Source: Micromonospora_I sp040659735 (GTDB lineage Bacteria > Actinomycetota > Actinomycetes > Mycobacteriales > Micromonosporaceae). Taken from it: DNA of 64,000 nucleotides. The notes beneath the pieces were generated by a model. It made no database searches. It saw only the letters and a program-made list of their open reading frames with translations, and was not told the origin of the DNA. The number at the start of each line of letters is the position of its first letter. Within the stretch, counting starts at the first letter, position 1. The stretch lies in the NCBI RefSeq assembly GCF_040659735.1, contig NZ_JBFANZ010000015.1:1-64000 (forward strand). Direction: 5' to 3'. The translations under genes and the position numbers were made by a program. Of the stretch, positions 40,855 to 49,970 are shown piece after piece.

Positions 40855-42651
40855 TCAGCTGCCGTAGATGGTGGCGATTTCGTCGGCGTACATCTTCTGC
40901 ACGACGTTCCGCTTGATCTTGAGCGAGGGGGTCATCTCCCCGGTCGCCTCGGTGAAGTCGTGCGGCAGGATGCGGAACACCTTGATCGCCTCCGCCTTGG
41001 AGACCGCCGCGTTGGCCTCGTCGATCGCGGTCTGGATCTCGGCCCGGAGCCGGTCGTCCTCGCACAGCTCAGCGACGGTGGCGGTGGCCGGGAGCCCGGC
41101 CTCGGCCAGCCACTGCGGCCAGGCCTCTTCGTCGATGGTGATCAGCGCGGCGATGAACGGTTGCCGGTCGCCGACCACCATGGCCTGGCTGATCAGCGAG
41201 TGGACGCGGATCCGGTCCTCCAGGACGGCGGGGGCGACGTTCTTCCCTCCGGCCGTGACGATGATCTCCTTTTTCCGGCCGGTGATCTTCAGGAAGCCGT
41301 CCGCGTCGAGCTCGCCGAGGTCGCCGGTGTGGAACCAGCGCTCCTCGTCGAGCGCCTCCGCGGTCGCGGCGGGGTTGTTCCAGTACTCCCGGAACACCAG
41401 GTCGCCCTTGATCAGGACTTCGCCGTCGTCGCCGATCCGGATCGACACGCCGGGCAGAGGCCGGCCGACGGTGCCGAGCCGGATCGCGTTCTGCAGGTTG
41501 GCGGCCGCCGCCGGGGAGGTCTCGGTCAGGCCGTAACCCTCGTAGATCGTGACGCCGACGCCGCGGAAGAAGTGGGCGAGCCGGGGCCCGAGCGGGGCGC
41601 CGCCCGAGATGGCGGTCGCGCAGCGGCCACCGAGCGCCGCCCGGAGCTTGCCGTAGACCAGCCGGTCGAAGACCTTGTGCTGGAACTTCAGTCCGAGGCC
41701 CGGCCCGCCGGGGGTGTCCAGCGCCTCGCTGTAGGCGATCGCGACCTGCTCGGCCTTGTCGAAGATCTTGCCCTTGCCGTCGGCGTGGGCCTTCTGCTTG
41801 GCGCTGTTGTAGACCTTCTCGAACACCCGGGGGACCGAGAGCACGAAGGTCGGCTTGAAGTCCTGCAGCTCGGCAACGAGGTTCTTCGTGTCCGGCGCGT
41901 GCCGCATGGTGGCCCGGGCCTGCACGATGCCGATCTGGATCAACCGGGCGAACGAGTGCGCCAGTGGCAGGAACAGCAGCGTCGAGGCGCCCTCGTGGAA
42001 GAGGTTCGGCAGCACCGGGATCGCGTTGGAGATGTCCGAGTGCATGTTGCGGTGGGTCAGCACGCAGCCCTTGGGCCGCCCGGTGGTTCCGCTGGTGTAG
42101 ATGATCGTGGCGATGTCGTCGGCCGTGGCGGCGCGCCGGCGCTCGTCGATCTCGGTGGCCTCCACCGAGGCGCCCCGGTCGCGCACGGCGTCGATGTCGC
42201 CGACGTCGATCTGCCACACCTCGCGCAGCGCCGGCAGCTGCTCGCGAACCCCGGCCACCGCCAGCGCGTGGTTGCTGGTCTCGACGAAACAGGCGATCGC
42301 GCCCGAGTCGGAGAGGATCCAGGCCATCTGCTCGGCGCTGGAGGTCTCGTAGATCGGCACGGTCACCGCGCCGACCGACCAGATCGCGTAGTCCAGCAGG
42401 GTCCACTCGTACCGCGTCTTGCTCATCAGCGCGACCCGGTCGCCGGGCTCGATGCCGGCGGCGACCAGCCCCCGGGCCACCGCGACCACGTCGTCGCGGA
42501 ACTGCGCGCAGGTCACATCCGTCCAGCCCGTGGGGGTCGGGCGGGTGAACTGCACGCTGTCCGGAGCCAGCTCGGCGTTGTCCCAGACCGGATCGGTCAG
42601 GTTCGCCGCGTCACCGATGGTGACGGCCGGGGGTACGGAGAACTCGCGCAC
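40855..42651 (-). CDS. Long-chain fatty acid-CoA ligase (FadD15-like AMP-forming)
   Basis: 598 residues, ANL superfamily. The P-loop IIYTSGTTGRPKGCVLTHRN, ISGGAPLGPRLAHFF, YEGYGLTETSPAA, GDLGELDADGFLKITGRKKE and MTPSLKIKRNVVQ with the catalytic Lys are present. It activates fatty acids with ATP and CoA. The N-terminus VREFSVPPAVTIG aligns with mycobacterial FadD15, fixing GTG 42651, preceded by GAGGGAG; a GTG two codons earlier lacks spacing. It sits next to the SRPBCC gene as in mycobacteria, divergently. Confidence 0.92.
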   Translation of the reverse strand: MREFSVPPAVTIGDAANLTDPVWDNAELAPDSVQFTRPTPTGWTDVTCAQFRDDVVAVARGLVAAGIEPGDRVALMSKTRYEWTLLDYAIWSVGAVTVPIYETSSAEQMAWILSDSGAIACFVETSNHALAVAGVREQLPALREVWQIDVGDIDAVRDRGASVEATEIDERRRAATADDIATIIYTSGTTGRPKGCVLTHRNMHSDISNAIPVLPNLFHEGASTLLFLPLAHSFARLIQIGIVQARATMRHAPDTKNLVAELQDFKPTFVLSVPRVFEKVYNSAKQKAHADGKGKIFDKAEQVAIAYSEALDTPGGPGLGLKFQHKVFDRLVYGKLRAALGGRCATAISGGAPLGPRLAHFFRGVGVTIYEGYGLTETSPAAAANLQNAIRLGTVGRPLPGVSIRIGDDGEVLIKGDLVFREYWNNPAATAEALDEERWFHTGDLGELDADGFLKITGRKKEIIVTAGGKNVAPAVLEDRIRVHSLISQAMVVGDRQPFIAALITIDEEAWPQWLAEAGLPATATVAELCEDDRLRAEIQTAIDEANAAVSKAEAIKVFRILPHDFTEATGEMTPSLKIKRNVVQKMYADEIATIYGS

Positions 42652-42832
42652 GTGCACTCCCTCGTGCTCTTCGGGGGGTGCCGGACGGGGTGGGGCCGTG
42701 GTGGGCCGGTCCGGCTGGAACGAAACCTACCCGGCGACCCGGGGCGGCTGCGCGCTCGCCCCGTCACCGGTCCATTTGACGTCCGGGCCGCGGGCGGGCG
42801 AGCCGGCCGATGGATCAAGGACGCGCACGGGG

Positions 42833-42838
42833 TAGCCT
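42833..42838 (+). promoter_or_regulatory. -10 TAGCCT for the leaderless SRPBCC gene
   Basis: TAGCCT followed by 7 nt and ATG 42846; no ribosome binding site. A half copy of the palindromic repeat arm, GATCAAGGAC (42813-42822), lies just upstream. Confidence 0.55.
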
Positions 42839-42845
42839 GCCCCCC

Positions 42846-43301
42846 ATGGCGGACTCCTCCACTCAGTCGATCGTCATCGACGCGCCTCCACCGCAGGTGG
42901 CCGCGGCGATCTGTGACTTCGCCCGTTACCCCGAGTGGACCGAGGCGCTCAAGAGCGTCGAGGTGATCGAGGAGTACGAGGACGGTTACGCCAGCCAGGT
43001 GCGGTTCGTGCTCGACGCGGGCGTGCTGGTCGACGAGTACACGCTGGCGTACGAGTACGCCGAGGACATTTCGCGGATCGAGTGGCGCCTGGTCGGGTCC
43101 TCGAAGATGCAGAAACGCCAGACCGGGTCGTACGACCTCGACGACAACGGCGACGGCACGACCACGGTGACGTACACCCTTGAGGTGGAGCTCTCCGTCG
43201 GCATGCTCGGCATGTTCCGTCGCAAGGCCGAGAAAATGATCATGGATACCGCGTTGAAGCAGCTCAAGCGCCGGGTCGAGCGACCCGGCGAGGGTTCCTG
43301 A
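42846..43301 (+). CDS. SRPBCC (START-like) lipid-binding protein
   Basis: 151 residues of the polyketide cyclase/dehydrase-like SRPBCC fold: SIVIDAPPPQVAAAICDFAR at the start, YPEWTEALKSVEV, and a long C-terminal helix (AEKMIMDTALKQLKRRVE). Such proteins bind lipids or other hydrophobic ligands. Position beside an acyl-CoA ligase and near pimB and plsC suggests a lipid-related task. ATG 42846 is 7 nt after TAGCCT. Confidence 0.88.
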   Translation: MADSSTQSIVIDAPPPQVAAAICDFARYPEWTEALKSVEVIEEYEDGYASQVRFVLDAGVLVDEYTLAYEYAEDISRIEWRLVGSSKMQKRQTGSYDLDDNGDGTTTVTYTLEVELSVGMLGMFRRKAEKMIMDTALKQLKRRVERPGEGS

Positions 43302-43323
43302 CGGCAGACGGAGGAGCACGACG

Positions 43324-44160
43324 ATGCGGGGCACCGATCCGGGTTCGGCGCGCGAGGAGGCCGAGCGCCTGGTGGTCACGGCGCTCGCCGCGGCCAGACT
43401 CGCCGCCGCCGGTCGCGGATCGGCGGGTCCGGGGCCGTTCGGCCCGCTCGGTGACGCGATCTTCGGCGTTTTCGGGCCCGGGTCGGGTCCCGGACGGCAC
43501 GACGACGACGCGGCGGAGACCGCGAGCTTCGCCACCGGCAGCGCCGAGTGCTGCGTGTGTCCGCTCTGCCGCGTCATCGCCGCGCTCCGCGATCCCAGCC
43601 CGGAGTTCGCCGAGCGGCTCGCGACCGGCGCCGGCGACTTCGCCGCCGGGGTGGCGAGCCTGATGCGGTCGTTCGCCGCGGCCAGCGGCAGCGCCGGCGA
43701 AGCTCCGCATCCCGGGCCCGGTGGCTCCGGTCACCCTGCGCACCCCGGCTCCGCCCGTGCCGATGCCGCGCCGTCGCACCCCGGGGCGGCGCAGGACGAC
43801 GTATGGCGCAGTGCCACCCGCTCCGGTGACGACGTCCGGTCCGCGCCCGCGCAGCGGGACACCTCGCCCCCGCCCGCGCAGCGTGACGTCTGGGCGACCG
43901 CGACGAGGGCATACGACGAGGATGGAGAGGGCTCCGCCGCGCCCGCCGACGCCGCTGACCGCTCCGCGTCCGCGCGTCCGGACGGGGCCAGGCCGATGGC
44001 GCGCAAGGCGGTCAAGCGGGCCGCCGGCGCGACGGCGCGGGAGGGCACCGCGCCGGCAGAGGCGACCACGCCGCCGAAGAAGGCGGCGCCCCCGCGGGTC
44101 GACCGTGATCCCGGTGCCGCCGGCCGCGGCGACGACGTGGGGCCGGGCGACGGGGTCTGA
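43324..44160 (+). CDS. Conserved protein with ECCVCPLC motif and disordered tail
   Basis: 278 residues. The N-terminal 120 residues include a cysteine cluster (ECCVCPLCRVIAALRDPSPE) and a helix (FAERLATGAGDFAAGVASLM); the rest is low-complexity Pro/Ala/Ser/Arg/Asp with a repeated AQRD-type motif. The CxxCPLC region resembles short actinobacterial proteins of unknown function found next to the SRPBCC and ROK genes. Metal binding is plausible. ATG 43324 has GGAGGAG seven nt upstream. Confidence 0.8.
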   Translation: MRGTDPGSAREEAERLVVTALAAARLAAAGRGSAGPGPFGPLGDAIFGVFGPGSGPGRHDDDAAETASFATGSAECCVCPLCRVIAALRDPSPEFAERLATGAGDFAAGVASLMRSFAAASGSAGEAPHPGPGGSGHPAHPGSARADAAPSHPGAAQDDVWRSATRSGDDVRSAPAQRDTSPPPAQRDVWATATRAYDEDGEGSAAPADAADRSASARPDGARPMARKAVKRAAGATAREGTAPAEATTPPKKAAPPRVDRDPGAAGRGDDVGPGDGV

Positions 44161-44243
44161 CCCCGCGATGTGGCGGGCATAGCTCAGGGGCGGGGCCCCG
44201 GATCCTCGATCCGGCGCCGGGCACAGCAGAGGGGAGTGGCGGG

Positions 44244-45191
44244 GTGACGCTGACCATCGGAGTCGACATCGGTGGCACGAAGGTGGCCGGTGGTGTCGTC
44301 GATGCGGACGGCAACGTCCTGGCGCGCACTCGCCGGGACACTCCCGCCGACGACGTCGCCAAGACCCGCGATGTGATCGTCGATGTGGTCGCGGATCTCG
44401 CGGCGGCCCATCCGGTCGAGGCCGTCGGCATCGGGGCCGCGGGCTGGATCGACGCGGACCGCTCCACCGTGCTTTTCGCGCCGAACATCGCCTGGCGGGA
44501 CGAGCCGCTGCGCGACTACGTCAGCGCGGCGGTCAACCTGCCGGTCATCGTGGAGAACGACGCCAACGTGGCGGCCTGGGGGGAGTTCCGCTACGGCGCC
44601 GCGCGGCACGCCGACGACTCCATGATCATGTTTACGGTCGGCACCGGCATCGGTGGCGGGATCGTGCTCGGCGGCGAACTCGTCCGTGGCGCGCACGGCA
44701 TCGCCGCGGAACTCGGGCACATGCTCGCCGTGCCGGAGGGGCATCTGTGCGGCTGCGGCCGGCACGGCTGCATCGAGCAGTATGCCAGCGGCCACGCCCT
44801 GGTCCGGTTCGCCCGGGCCGGCGCGCGCCAGGAACCGGACCGCGCCGTCGGGCTGCTGGAGCTGGCCGGCGGGGACGCCGAGCTCATCACCGGTCCCATG
44901 GTCACGGCCGCGGCGCAGGCCGGCGATCCGGTCTCCCGGCAGGCGTTCGCGCAGATCGGGCACTGGCTGGGCATCGGACTGGCCGACATGGTGCAGATCC
45001 TCGACCCGGAGATCCTGGTTCTCGGCGGTGGCGTCGTCGAGGCGGGAGACCTGCTCCTCGGACCGACCCGGCGTTCCTATGTGGACGCGCTGGCGCAGCG
45101 TGGCAAACTACCGGTGGCCGAGGTCCGCCCGGCCGAGTTGGGCAACACCGCGGGCACGGTCGGGGCCGCCGACCTGGCCCGGCGGCGCTAG
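44244..45191 (+). CDS. glk: ROK-family glucokinase
   Basis: 315 residues. The phosphate loop IGVDIGGTKVAGGVVDADG, the catalytic Asp in VIVENDANVAAWGEFRYGA, VGTGIGGGIVLGGELVRG and the ROK zinc motif HLCGCGRHGCIEQYASG are all present. It phosphorylates glucose (or a similar hexose) with ATP. GTG 44244 follows GGGGAG. It has no obvious partner transporter nearby. Confidence 0.92.
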   Translation: MTLTIGVDIGGTKVAGGVVDADGNVLARTRRDTPADDVAKTRDVIVDVVADLAAAHPVEAVGIGAAGWIDADRSTVLFAPNIAWRDEPLRDYVSAAVNLPVIVENDANVAAWGEFRYGAARHADDSMIMFTVGTGIGGGIVLGGELVRGAHGIAAELGHMLAVPEGHLCGCGRHGCIEQYASGHALVRFARAGARQEPDRAVGLLELAGGDAELITGPMVTAAAQAGDPVSRQAFAQIGHWLGIGLADMVQILDPEILVLGGGVVEAGDLLLGPTRRSYVDALAQRGKLPVAEVRPAELGNTAGTVGAADLARRR

Positions 45192-45309
45192 GCCTCCCAC
45201 AAGGCCCGCCCGAGCACGCCGAGGCCCGGTGGTCGTACGGGCCCGGCGCGGCCGGGCGCCGTCCTGGTCGGGTGCGCCCGCGACGGCAGCGACGAGCGAG
45301 GAGTGGGAC

Positions 45310-46050
45310 GTGAGTCAGGCACAGGCGTCCGACGATCGGACCGGGGGAGAACGGGCCGGGGACGTCCGCCTGCGGGTCCTCTCCTACAACGTGCACAGCC
45401 GCCGCGACGATCTCGACGCGCTGGCCGGCGTCGTCCGGGACCTCCGGCCCGACGTCATGATCGTCCAGGAGGCGCCGCGTCGCTTCCGGTGGCGGCAGAA
45501 GTGCGCGTCGCTGGCGGACTCGTTCGGGATGGTCGTCGCCGCTGGTGGCCTCCCCTCCCTGGGCAACCTGCTGCTCACCACCCTGCGGGTGCGGGTCGGC
45601 GACACCTGGTGCCTGCGATATCCGCTCACCCCCGGCCGGCACCTGCGGGGCGCCGCCTTCGCGCGCTGCGCCGTCGGCCCCGCCGCCTTCGTGGTGGCCG
45701 GTTCGCATCTGAGCACCGACCCGACCGAGCGACCCGCCCAGGCGGCCCTGCTCAAGCAGACGATGGCCGAGGTGCGGGTTCCGCTGATCGTCGGCGCCGA
45801 CCTCAACGAGAACTCCGGCGGCGCTGCGTGGCGCACCATCGCCGACGGGCTCACCGACACCGCGATCGCCGCCGATCGCGCCGACCGGCTCACCTTCTCC
45901 TGCGCCAATCCCCGCGACCGGATCGACGCGCTCTTCGTCGACCGTCGCATCAAGGTGCTCGACTACGACGTGGTGGACACGCCGCAGGCCCGCCGGGCCA
46001 GCGACCACTTTCCCGTCCTCGCGGATCTGCTCGTGCCCTCCTCGGCCTGA
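45310..46050 (+). CDS. Endonuclease/exonuclease/phosphatase (EEP) family protein
   Basis: 246 residues. LRVLSYNVHSRRDDLDAL, DVMIVQEAPRRFRW, VVAGSHLSTDPTERPAQ, VPLIVGADLNENSG and DRIDALFVD with SDHFPVLADL match the EEP fold catalytic residues (Asn, Glu, His, Asp/Asn, Asp/His). Substrate could be nucleic acid, phosphoinositide or sphingolipid. GTG 45310 has GAGGAG five nt upstream. Confidence 0.88.
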   Translation: MSQAQASDDRTGGERAGDVRLRVLSYNVHSRRDDLDALAGVVRDLRPDVMIVQEAPRRFRWRQKCASLADSFGMVVAAGGLPSLGNLLLTTLRVRVGDTWCLRYPLTPGRHLRGAAFARCAVGPAAFVVAGSHLSTDPTERPAQAALLKQTMAEVRVPLIVGADLNENSGGAAWRTIADGLTDTAIAADRADRLTFSCANPRDRIDALFVDRRIKVLDYDVVDTPQARRASDHFPVLADLLVPSSA

Positions 46051-46156
46051 GTCCGGCGCCGGGCCGGGCCCGCGCGCGATGGGTCCGCCCGAGGTCTGGA
46101 CAAAGGGGCCGTGCAGCCGCGAGGATTTCGCAGCCCGCAGAGAAGGAGATTGCTCG

Positions 46157-47557
46157 GTGTCCACCTCCGCCGACCACGACAGCCACGAGCCGGTCGCCAC
46201 CCTCTGGCGGGACGGGCGCCCGGTGTACGACCGCGGCGAAACGATCTGCGTCATCGGCGCGGGGGCCAGCGGCCTGGCCGCGGTGAAGAACCTCAAGGAG
46301 CACGGCTTCGCCGTCGACTGCTACGAGCGGGAAACCGGGGTCGGTGGCGCGTGGAACTGGCGCCACGACCGCAGCCCGGTCTACGCGAGCACCCACGTGA
46401 TCTCGTCGAAGCCGTTCACCCAGTACCCGGACTTCCCCATGCCGGACTCGTGGCCGGACTACCCCCACCACAGCCAGCTCCTGTCCTACCTGGAGCGGTA
46501 CGCCGACCATTTCGGACTCCGCCCCGCCATCTGGTTCGGGACCGAGGCGGTGCGCGCCGAGCCGGCCGACGGCGACCGTTGGGACGTGACCACCCGCAGC
46601 ACCGGCGGCTACGGCACGGAGCGCACCCAGCGCTACGCGGCCGTGGTCGTCGCCAACGGGCACAACTGGGCGCCCAAGAACCCGAGCTACGAAGGGCTGG
46701 AGGAGTTCAAGGGCCAGGTCATGCACGCCTCGGCGTACAAGGACCCGGCGCAACTGCGCGGCAAGCGGGTGTTGGTGGTGGGCGCCGGCAACACCGGCTG
46801 CGACATCGCCGTCGAGGCCGCGCAGCAGGCGGCCCGCTGCTGGCACTCGACGCGGCGCGGCTACTGGTACGCCCCGAAGTACGTCCTGGGTCGCCCCGCC
46901 GACCAGGTCAACGACGCCGTGCTGGCGATGGGGCTGCCGCTGCGGATGCGGCAGTGGCTCTTCCACCGCATGTTGAAGATGACCGTCGGTGACCTGACCC
47001 GGTTCGGCCTTCCGGCGCCGGACCACAAGGTCTACGAGACGCACCCGATCGCCAACAGCCAACTCGTCTACTACGTCGGGCACGGCGCGATCACCCCGGT
47101 GCGCGACATCGTCCGGTTCCGGCGCAACTCGGTCGAACTCGTCGGCGGGGAGGAGATCGAACCCGATCTGGTCGTCTTCGCCACCGGTTACCTGCCCCGC
47201 TTCGACTTCCTCGACCCGAACGTGTTGGGCGACGACGGCAGCGGACGCCCCACCCTCTACCTCAACGCGTTCCCGCGCCGCCATCCCACCCTCGCGGTGG
47301 CCGGGCTGCTGCAGCCCGACTCGGGGCTCTTCACCCTGGTGCACTGGCAGACCGTGGCGATCGCCCGGTGGCTGCGGCTGCGCCAGACCGCCCCGGAACG
47401 GGCCGGCGGCTTCCAGGCGCGCGTCGAGTCCGACGCCGGGCGGCGCTGGCACGACGCCAAGGTGAAGGACTCGACGCGGCACTGGTTCGAGGTCAGCCAC
47501 GTCGACTACCTGCGGGCGCTGCAGAAGACCCTGGACGAGTTGGAGGTGGCGGCGTGA
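46157..47557 (+). CDS. Flavin-containing monooxygenase
   Basis: 466 residues. FAD site VIGAGASGLAAVKNLKEHG, NADPH site VLVVGAGNTGCDIAVEA, and the FMO motif FKGQVMHASAYKD just before the second Rossmann fold; ATGYLPRFDF is the conserved C-terminal motif. It oxygenates N or S atoms or ketones, substrate unknown. GTG 46157 has AAGGAG 8 nt upstream. It overlaps the downstream hydrolase-like gene (GTGA), so they are made together. Confidence 0.92.
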   Translation: MSTSADHDSHEPVATLWRDGRPVYDRGETICVIGAGASGLAAVKNLKEHGFAVDCYERETGVGGAWNWRHDRSPVYASTHVISSKPFTQYPDFPMPDSWPDYPHHSQLLSYLERYADHFGLRPAIWFGTEAVRAEPADGDRWDVTTRSTGGYGTERTQRYAAVVVANGHNWAPKNPSYEGLEEFKGQVMHASAYKDPAQLRGKRVLVVGAGNTGCDIAVEAAQQAARCWHSTRRGYWYAPKYVLGRPADQVNDAVLAMGLPLRMRQWLFHRMLKMTVGDLTRFGLPAPDHKVYETHPIANSQLVYYVGHGAITPVRDIVRFRRNSVELVGGEEIEPDLVVFATGYLPRFDFLDPNVLGDDGSGRPTLYLNAFPRRHPTLAVAGLLQPDSGLFTLVHWQTVAIARWLRLRQTAPERAGGFQARVESDAGRRWHDAKVKDSTRHWFEVSHVDYLRALQKTLDELEVAA

Positions 47558-48372
47558 CGGGGCCGGCGAGAACACGGATCATCCGGGCCCGGGACTGGAC
47601 CCGCCCGGTGCCAGCGGCCCGCCGCGAGGTGCTCGCCGCGACCCCCGAGGTGGACGAGGACAAACCGCCCGTACTCTTCGTGCCCGGCTTCGGCCACGGC
47701 GCCTGGATCTTCGGCGAGCACTGGCTGGAGCACGCCGCCTCGCGCGGCTTCCCGGCACACGCGGTGAGCCTGCGCGGCCACGGTGGCAGTGCGGCGGCCC
47801 CCAACGCGACGCTGCGGGCGTATGCGCATGACGTGGTGCAGGTGGCGGCGAGTCTGCCGCGCCAGGCGGTGCTGGTGGGGCACGGCGCCGGGGCGCTGGT
47901 GGTGAGCCATGCGCTGGCGCGCTATCCCGCCCGTGCCGGCGTGCTGGTCGCTCCGGTCCTCGGTGGCCTGGCCACCGTCGGGACGGCGCTGCGCCGCAAC
48001 CCGGTCGGCACGCTGCCGGCCCTGGTCGGCGGGAAGTTGCGACTCAGCCGGCGGCAGCTGTTCAGCCGCGAGTTGCCCGACACGGTGGCCCGCACGTACG
48101 TGAGTCGACTCGGGCGGGCCGCGGCGCGCGCGCAATGGCAGGTGCTGACGCACCGGGCGCCGGAGCCGCCGGTCGGTGGCCCGCCGATGCTGGTGATCGG
48201 CAGTCCGCAGGACCGTGTGGTGCCGGCCCCGGCGCTGGACCGGGCGGCGCGGCGGTACGGCGGCGCCCCGCTGCTCTTTCCCGGCATGGGGCACGACCTG
48301 ATGCTCGACGCGCGCTGGCGGGAACCGATCGACGCGATTCTCGACTGGTTGGACAAGCGCGCGTCCTTCTAG
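47554..48372 (+). CDS. Alpha/beta-hydrolase fold protein lacking the nucleophile serine
   Basis: 272 residues. HGAWIFGEHWLEHAA and LRGHGGSAA mark the oxyanion strand and first loops. The nucleophile elbow reads LVGHGAGALVVSHAL, with Gly111 (GGC at 47884-47886) where G-x-S-x-G has Ser; the acid (GSPQDRVVP) and His (GMGHDLMLD) are kept. It is therefore either a non-catalytic relative or one with another chemistry. The GTG start overlaps the monooxygenase stop by 4 bp. Confidence 0.88.
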   Translation: MTGPARTRIIRARDWTRPVPAARREVLAATPEVDEDKPPVLFVPGFGHGAWIFGEHWLEHAASRGFPAHAVSLRGHGGSAAAPNATLRAYAHDVVQVAASLPRQAVLVGHGAGALVVSHALARYPARAGVLVAPVLGGLATVGTALRRNPVGTLPALVGGKLRLSRRQLFSRELPDTVARTYVSRLGRAAARAQWQVLTHRAPEPPVGGPPMLVIGSPQDRVVPAPALDRAARRYGGAPLLFPGMGHDLMLDARWREPIDAILDWLDKRASF

Positions 48373-48392
48373 GTGGGGCGCGACCGCGGCGG

Positions 48393-49805
48393 TCAGGGTG
48401 TGAGGCGGGCGGCGAGCGCGCCGCTGCGGTCGAGGGCGGTCAGGTAGGAGCGTGCCCACGCCCGGATGTCGTGCACCCGCAGGTGGGCGCGCATCGACCG
48501 CATCCGGTCGGTGATGTCGGCGGGGCTGGCGTCCAGCGCGTGCAGCAGGGTCAACTTGAGGCCGTCGAGGTCGTGCGGATTGACCAGGTACGCCTGCTGG
48601 AACTCGGCGGCGGCGCCGGCGAACTCGCTGAGCAGCAGCGCGCCCGTGTCGTCGACGCGGGCGGCGACGTACTCCTTCGCGACCAGGTTCATGCCGTCGC
48701 GCAGCGGGGTGACCGCCATGATGTCGGCGACCCGGTAGAGCGCGGCCAGCTCGGACCGGTCGAAGGACTGGTTGAGGTAGTGGATCGCGGGCTCGCCGAC
48801 CCGGCCGAATTCGCCGTTGATCCGCCCGACCTCGCGCTCCACCCGGTCGCGCAGGATCTGGTACTGCGCGACCCGCTCCCGGCTGGGGACCGCGACCTGC
48901 ACCATCACCGTGTCGTGCACCTTGATGTGCCCCTCGGCGATCAGCTCGCTGAAGGCCTGCAGCCGATGTTCGATGCCCTTGGTGTAGTCCATCCGGTCGA
49001 CGCTGAGGATGACGTGCTGCGGGTCGCCGAGGTCGGCGCGGAGCTGTACGGCCCGGGCCGCCACGTCCGGACGGGCGCTGAGTGCCTCCATCTCCGCCAT
49101 GTCGATGGAGACCGGGAACGCGCCGACACGTACCACCCGCCCCTCGACCGCGATCCGCCGGTCGGTGGCCGGCACCTTGAGCACCTTGGCGGCGAGCTGG
49201 GCGAAGTTGTGCGCGGCCTGCACCCGCTGGAAGCCCACCAGGTCGGCGCCGAGCATGCCGAGCAGCAGCTCGGCGCGGCGGGGGAGCTGCATGAACAGCT
49301 CCGGTGGCGGGAACGGCACGTGCAGGAAGAACCCGATGAGCAGGTCGGGGCGGAGCGCCCGCAGCATGCCGGGCACCAGCTGGAGGTGGTAGTCCTGCAC
49401 CCAGACCAGCGCGCCCGGCTCGGCGGTCTCCGCCGCCGCGTCGGCGAACCGCTGGTTGACCCGCTGGTACGCCTCCCACCACCGACGGTGGTAGGTCGGG
49501 TGCTCCACGGAGTCGTGGTAGAGCGGCCAGAGGGTGGCGTTGGCGAAGCCCTCGTAGTGGTCGCGGATGTCCTCGGCGGAGAGCGCGACGGCATGCATCC
49601 GTACGCCGTCGACGTCCGGGAGGGTGGGGGCGTCACCGGCGTCGCCGGTCCAGCCCACCCAGGTCGCGGGCGTCTGCTGGAGGATCGGGTGCAGGGCGCC
49701 GACCAGACCGCCCGGGCTGCGACGCCATTCGCAGGCGCCGTCGGGCGCCACGCTGTCGTCGACCGGCAGACGGTTGGCCACCACCACGAGAGAACTCTGT
49801 CGCAT
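48393..49805 (-). CDS. otsA: Trehalose-6-phosphate synthase
   Basis: 470 residues, GT20. VVVANRLPVD, EWRRSPGGLVGAL, WVGWTGDAG, VQDYHLQLVPGMLR, FFLHVPFPPPELFM, VDRMDYTKGIEHRL and PLRDGMNLVAKEYVA are conserved. It makes trehalose-6-phosphate from a nucleotide-glucose and glucose-6-phosphate. ATG 49805 follows GAGGTGCCCGG. otsB is not adjacent. The converging hydrolase gene ends 20 bp away. Confidence 0.95.
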   Translation of the reverse strand: MRQSSLVVVANRLPVDDSVAPDGACEWRRSPGGLVGALHPILQQTPATWVGWTGDAGDAPTLPDVDGVRMHAVALSAEDIRDHYEGFANATLWPLYHDSVEHPTYHRRWWEAYQRVNQRFADAAAETAEPGALVWVQDYHLQLVPGMLRALRPDLLIGFFLHVPFPPPELFMQLPRRAELLLGMLGADLVGFQRVQAAHNFAQLAAKVLKVPATDRRIAVEGRVVRVGAFPVSIDMAEMEALSARPDVAARAVQLRADLGDPQHVILSVDRMDYTKGIEHRLQAFSELIAEGHIKVHDTVMVQVAVPSRERVAQYQILRDRVEREVGRINGEFGRVGEPAIHYLNQSFDRSELAALYRVADIMAVTPLRDGMNLVAKEYVAARVDDTGALLLSEFAGAAAEFQQAYLVNPHDLDGLKLTLLHALDASPADITDRMRSMRAHLRVHDIRAWARSYLTALDRSGALAARLTP

Positions 49806-49927
49806 CCGGGCACCTCGTTTCGGCGAGGCGACAACCGCGTCCGACGAGCGATCGCGGGTCCGTGAGGGGGAATGGCCTACTAGAAGTATTCCTACTGACG
49901 GCACGTTACGCGAGCGTTGCAGAGTGC

Positions 49928-49951
49928 CCACATATCTCAATGCTGATGTGG
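49928..49951. promoter_or_regulatory. Small hairpin CCACAT / ATGTGG upstream of otsA
   Basis: CCACAT (49928-49933) and ATGTGG (49946-49951) form a 6-bp stem with a 12-nt loop, in the AT-rich 165-bp gap that must hold the otsA promoter. Purpose unknown. Confidence 0.3.
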
Positions 49952-49970
49952 TGCGCAGTATGTAACTCGC

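Noticed and set aside
44172..44222. tRNA-like string GCGGGCATAGCTCAG upstream of glk
   Set aside because: It has an acceptor/D-arm-like start and a small hairpin near 44200-44216, but no anticodon arm, no GTTCGA T-loop and no matching 3' acceptor strand within 80 nt.
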